This document shows, piece by piece, positions 61,871 to 64,000 of a stretch of 64,000 nucleotides of DNA. This DNA comes from Bacteroidota bacterium (GTDB taxonomy: Bacteria > Bacteroidota > Bacteroidia > Chitinophagales > Chitinophagaceae), in the NCBI GenBank assembly GCA_947460595.1, contig CANHGS010000010.1:1-64000 (forward strand). The letters run 5' to 3'. Every line of letters starts with the position of its first letter. The first letter of the stretch is position 1. A program made the translations under genes and the position numbers. The notes below the pieces were generated by a model. The model searched no databases. It saw nothing but the letters and a program-made list of their open reading frames with translations, and was not told the DNA's origin.

Positions 61871-63814
61871 ATGTTGATAGGTCTGCAAAATGTTACGTTT
61901 GAATTTGGTGCAAGGGTTATAGTGGAAGACGCCACCTGGCATATTCAACCCGGTGATAGAATTGGTTTGATTGGTTATAATGGAACTGGAAAATCAACCC
62001 TTCTAAAAGTATTGGTAGGAGAATATACCCCGTCTAAAGGAACCGTAGAAAAAGGCAAGGATACATCCATTGGATACCTACACCAAGACCTGTTGAGTTT
62101 TGACACCAATGACAATATCACAGAAGTGGCTTTAAGTGCTTTTGAAAGAGTGCGTCAGTTGGAAAAAGAAATTGAAACCCTTGGTCTGGAATTAGAGAAA
62201 GATTCTGAGAACGAATCATTACTGATAAAATATACCGATGCGCTTCATGAATTGGATGTTTTGGATGGATATAATATTCACCACAAAGCAGAAGAAGTGT
62301 TGCACGGCCTTGGGTTTAGTAACGATGACTTGGCAAGACCCTACAAAGAATTTAGTGGGGGTTGGAGAATGCGCGTTTTGCTAGCCAAAATGATCTTACA
62401 ACAACCAGACGTCTTGTTAATGGATGAACCTACCAACCACTTAGACTTACCGTCTATTGAATGGTTAGAAAAATACTTATTACATTATAAGGGAAGTGTG
62501 GTCATTGTTAGCCACGATAAATTCTTCCTAAATAGGATGGTCAATAAGATTGTTGAGGTCTACCAACAACAATTACATATCTATACTGGAGACTATGAAT
62601 TCTATGAGCAGGAGAAAATGATCCGCATAGACATGCAACAAAAGGCATTCGAGAATCAACAGGATTATATTCGTCAACAGGAAAGATTTATTGAAAGATT
62701 TAAGGCAAAAGCTAGTAAAGCTGCTCAAGCTCAGAGCGTACAAAAAAGACTGGATAAAATTGAAAAAATTGAGGACGTACAATTGGAACGACCAGATTTG
62801 AGAATCAATTTTCAATTAGACAAAGTTCCCGGCAAAACACTTGTAACCCTGAAAGAGGTTAGTAAAAATTTTGGCAGAATCAATATCGTTGACCATACTA
62901 GTGCGGAAATTGACCGTGGAGATAAGATTGCCTTAATTGGAGCCAATGGTAAGGGTAAATCAACCGTATTGCGCATGGTAGCTGGAACGGAATCATTTAC
63001 AGGTGAGCGAGTTTGGGGGCATAATGTAGAAGAAAGCTTTTATGCACAGCACCAATTAGAAGCATTGACAATGACCAATACTATTCTGGAAGAAATGCAA
63101 TCCTGTGGTAGCAAAAAGTCAGATGTGGAACTCAGAAGTTTAATGGGTGCCTTCTTATTTGGCGGTGACGATATTGACAAAAAAATCAGGGTCTTGAGTG
63201 GAGGAGAGAAAGCGCGCGTAGCACTTGCAAAGACCATTGTTAGCAAAGCCAATTTTCTGATTCTAGATGAACCTACCAACCACTTAGACATGCACTCAGT
63301 GGAACTTTTAGCAGATGCTCTAAATAAATATGAGGGAAGTATTGTATTGGTAAGTCACGACCGTTATTTTATCTCTAAAACCGCCAACAAAATCTGGGAG
63401 ATTATAGACAATCAGATAAAAGAGTTTAAAGGCACTTATCAGGAATGGGTAGAATGGAATGAACGCATGGCAAAGAAAGAACAAGAAAATGCCCGTAATG
63501 AAGCCAAGATAGAAAAAACTGAACCTAAACCGGAGCCCAAGAAACAACAACCTACAGGTCCCATTAATAAAGACTTCCAAAAAGAGATACAGAAACAGCA
63601 AAAATTATTGCAACAAATTGAATCCAACTTAAATAAAATCAAGACCGAGAAATTACGTATTGAAGCCGCTATGGGGGATCCTGCCAACTATGCAGACAGA
63701 AATAAATTTGTACAATTAGAAGCCGATTACAAAAAAGTGCAAACTGAATATAATAATCATAATGCGGAATATGAAAAAGCATTTGAAAAATTAGTAGAAC
63801 TGGAATCTGCTTAA
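61871..63814 (+). CDS. ABC-F family ATP-binding protein (Uup-like)
   Basis: Cytosolic protein with two ABC cassettes and no membrane domain; ABC-F proteins act on the ribosome or nucleic acids. The start is the ATG giving MLIGLQNVTFEFG (647 residues). Cassette 1 has Walker A GYNGTGKST, signature FSGGWRMRV and Walker B LLMDEPTNHLDL. A charged linker (QQDYIRQQERFIERF region) follows. Cassette 2 has GANGKGKST, LSGGEKARV and LILDEPTNHLDM. A Pro/Lys-rich segment and C-terminal coiled coil (residues ~575-647) resemble Uup. Resistance-type ABC-F cannot be excluded, but nothing suggests it. Confidence 0.93.
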   Translation: MLIGLQNVTFEFGARVIVEDATWHIQPGDRIGLIGYNGTGKSTLLKVLVGEYTPSKGTVEKGKDTSIGYLHQDLLSFDTNDNITEVALSAFERVRQLEKEIETLGLELEKDSENESLLIKYTDALHELDVLDGYNIHHKAEEVLHGLGFSNDDLARPYKEFSGGWRMRVLLAKMILQQPDVLLMDEPTNHLDLPSIEWLEKYLLHYKGSVVIVSHDKFFLNRMVNKIVEVYQQQLHIYTGDYEFYEQEKMIRIDMQQKAFENQQDYIRQQERFIERFKAKASKAAQAQSVQKRLDKIEKIEDVQLERPDLRINFQLDKVPGKTLVTLKEVSKNFGRINIVDHTSAEIDRGDKIALIGANGKGKSTVLRMVAGTESFTGERVWGHNVEESFYAQHQLEALTMTNTILEEMQSCGSKKSDVELRSLMGAFLFGGDDIDKKIRVLSGGEKARVALAKTIVSKANFLILDEPTNHLDMHSVELLADALNKYEGSIVLVSHDRYFISKTANKIWEIIDNQIKEFKGTYQEWVEWNERMAKKEQENARNEAKIEKTEPKPEPKKQQPTGPINKDFQKEIQKQQKLLQQIESNLNKIKTEKLRIEAAMGDPANYADRNKFVQLEADYKKVQTEYNNHNAEYEKAFEKLVELESA

Positions 63815-63910
63815 TGATTTTTTTATTAATATACGTTTGAGATAATGATAGGTATTTCACTAAAATGAGACTATAACATTTTTTGTATCTTGCAATAACA
63901 AGCAATTAAC

Positions 63911-64000
63911 ATGGAGAAAAACAAAGCACTGGTAGGAATTGTCATGGGAAGTGACAGTGATTTAAAGATTATGCAAGACGCTGCCAAAATTCTGGAGCAT
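63911..64000 (+). CDS. purE: 5-(carboxyamino)imidazole ribonucleotide mutase PurE, start only
   Basis: Only the first 30 codons are in the window: MEKNKALVGIVMGSDSDLKI and onward. The motif VGIVMGSDSDL is the nucleotide-binding loop of class I PurE, which moves the carboxyl group in purine synthesis. The gene continues past the edge, so its length and integrity cannot be judged. TATCTTGC about 18 bases upstream is a weak -7-like box. Confidence 0.85.
   Translation, partial: MEKNKALVGIVMGSDSDLKIMQDAAKILEH

Noticed and set aside
61871-63814. Antibiotic-resistance ABC-F
   Set aside because: The C-terminal coiled coil and linker resemble housekeeping Uup, with no resistance-gene context.

Overview
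The window looks like chromosome from a low-GC Bacteroidota, most probably family Chitinophagaceae (a Sediminibacterium-like bacterium is my best guess; the genus is inferred). Four things point there: promoters of the TAnnTTTG / TTG type, many lipoproteins and secreted peptidases, a fused SecDF, and family content (MqnE, bacillithiol genes, GldN-free housekeeping layout, a carboxypeptidase-regulatory-domain TonB receptor). Nearly all of it is densely packed chromosomal core. I see no IS element, prophage, CRISPR array, integrase, rRNA or tRNA. Many ORF-track starts are upstream TTG or GTG codons; I moved them where motifs or promoters decide, most notably for dnaE, nusB, coaE, the acyl-CoA dehydrogenase and the ABC-F protein.

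Layout. 0-13 kb: lipoprotein MsrA, an M1 peptidase, a flippase-like membrane protein, an NlpC/P60 lipoprotein, DnaE, thioredoxin, NupC, MqnE (futalosine menaquinone route) and SdaA. 13-25 kb: a class-A-beta-lactamase-like serine hydrolase, AspC, the minus-strand nusB-DUF1573-yajC-coaE group, groESL, a lipoprotein FKBP and SecDF. 25-36 kb: a uronate-polysaccharide lyase translationally coupled to a Tat-signal TIM-barrel protein, an A-type Fe-S carrier, a methylmalonyl-CoA mutase large subunit, M20 and S9 peptidases, YggS, an acyl-CoA dehydrogenase and a Gfo/Idh oxidoreductase. 36-49 kb: three consecutive lipoproteins (YHYH, MORN/YwqK-like, SCO1), an amidase, a second M1 peptidase, an HD protein, an M24 peptidase, a methyltransferase, bshB1-aguB-aguA, L31, YajQ, Lgt and a bacilliredoxin. 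49-64 kb: Hsp20, TraB/GumN, an ECF sigma factor with a membrane protein, a decayed NTF2-like gene, arginine decarboxylase, thrS-infC-rpmI-rplT, a secreted protein, a TonB receptor with a lipoprotein, an ABC-F protein and the start of purE.

How the genes work together. speA plus aguA and aguB give the complete arginine to agmatine to N-carbamoylputrescine to putrescine route. bshB1 and a bacilliredoxin point to bacillithiol redox chemistry. SecDF, YajC and Lgt serve export and lipoprotein maturation, which suits the lipoprotein-rich gene set. The most system-like but uncharacterised unit is the YHYH / YwqK-like / SCO1 lipoprotein operon, possibly concerned with copper or another metal in the periplasm.

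The most unusual non-coding items are a gene remnant at 52.1 kb, an intrinsic-terminator hairpin directly against the coaE start codon, two heptanucleotide repeat arrays of one family at unrelated loci, and several promoters placed so close to the start codon that the mRNAs should be leaderless or nearly so.
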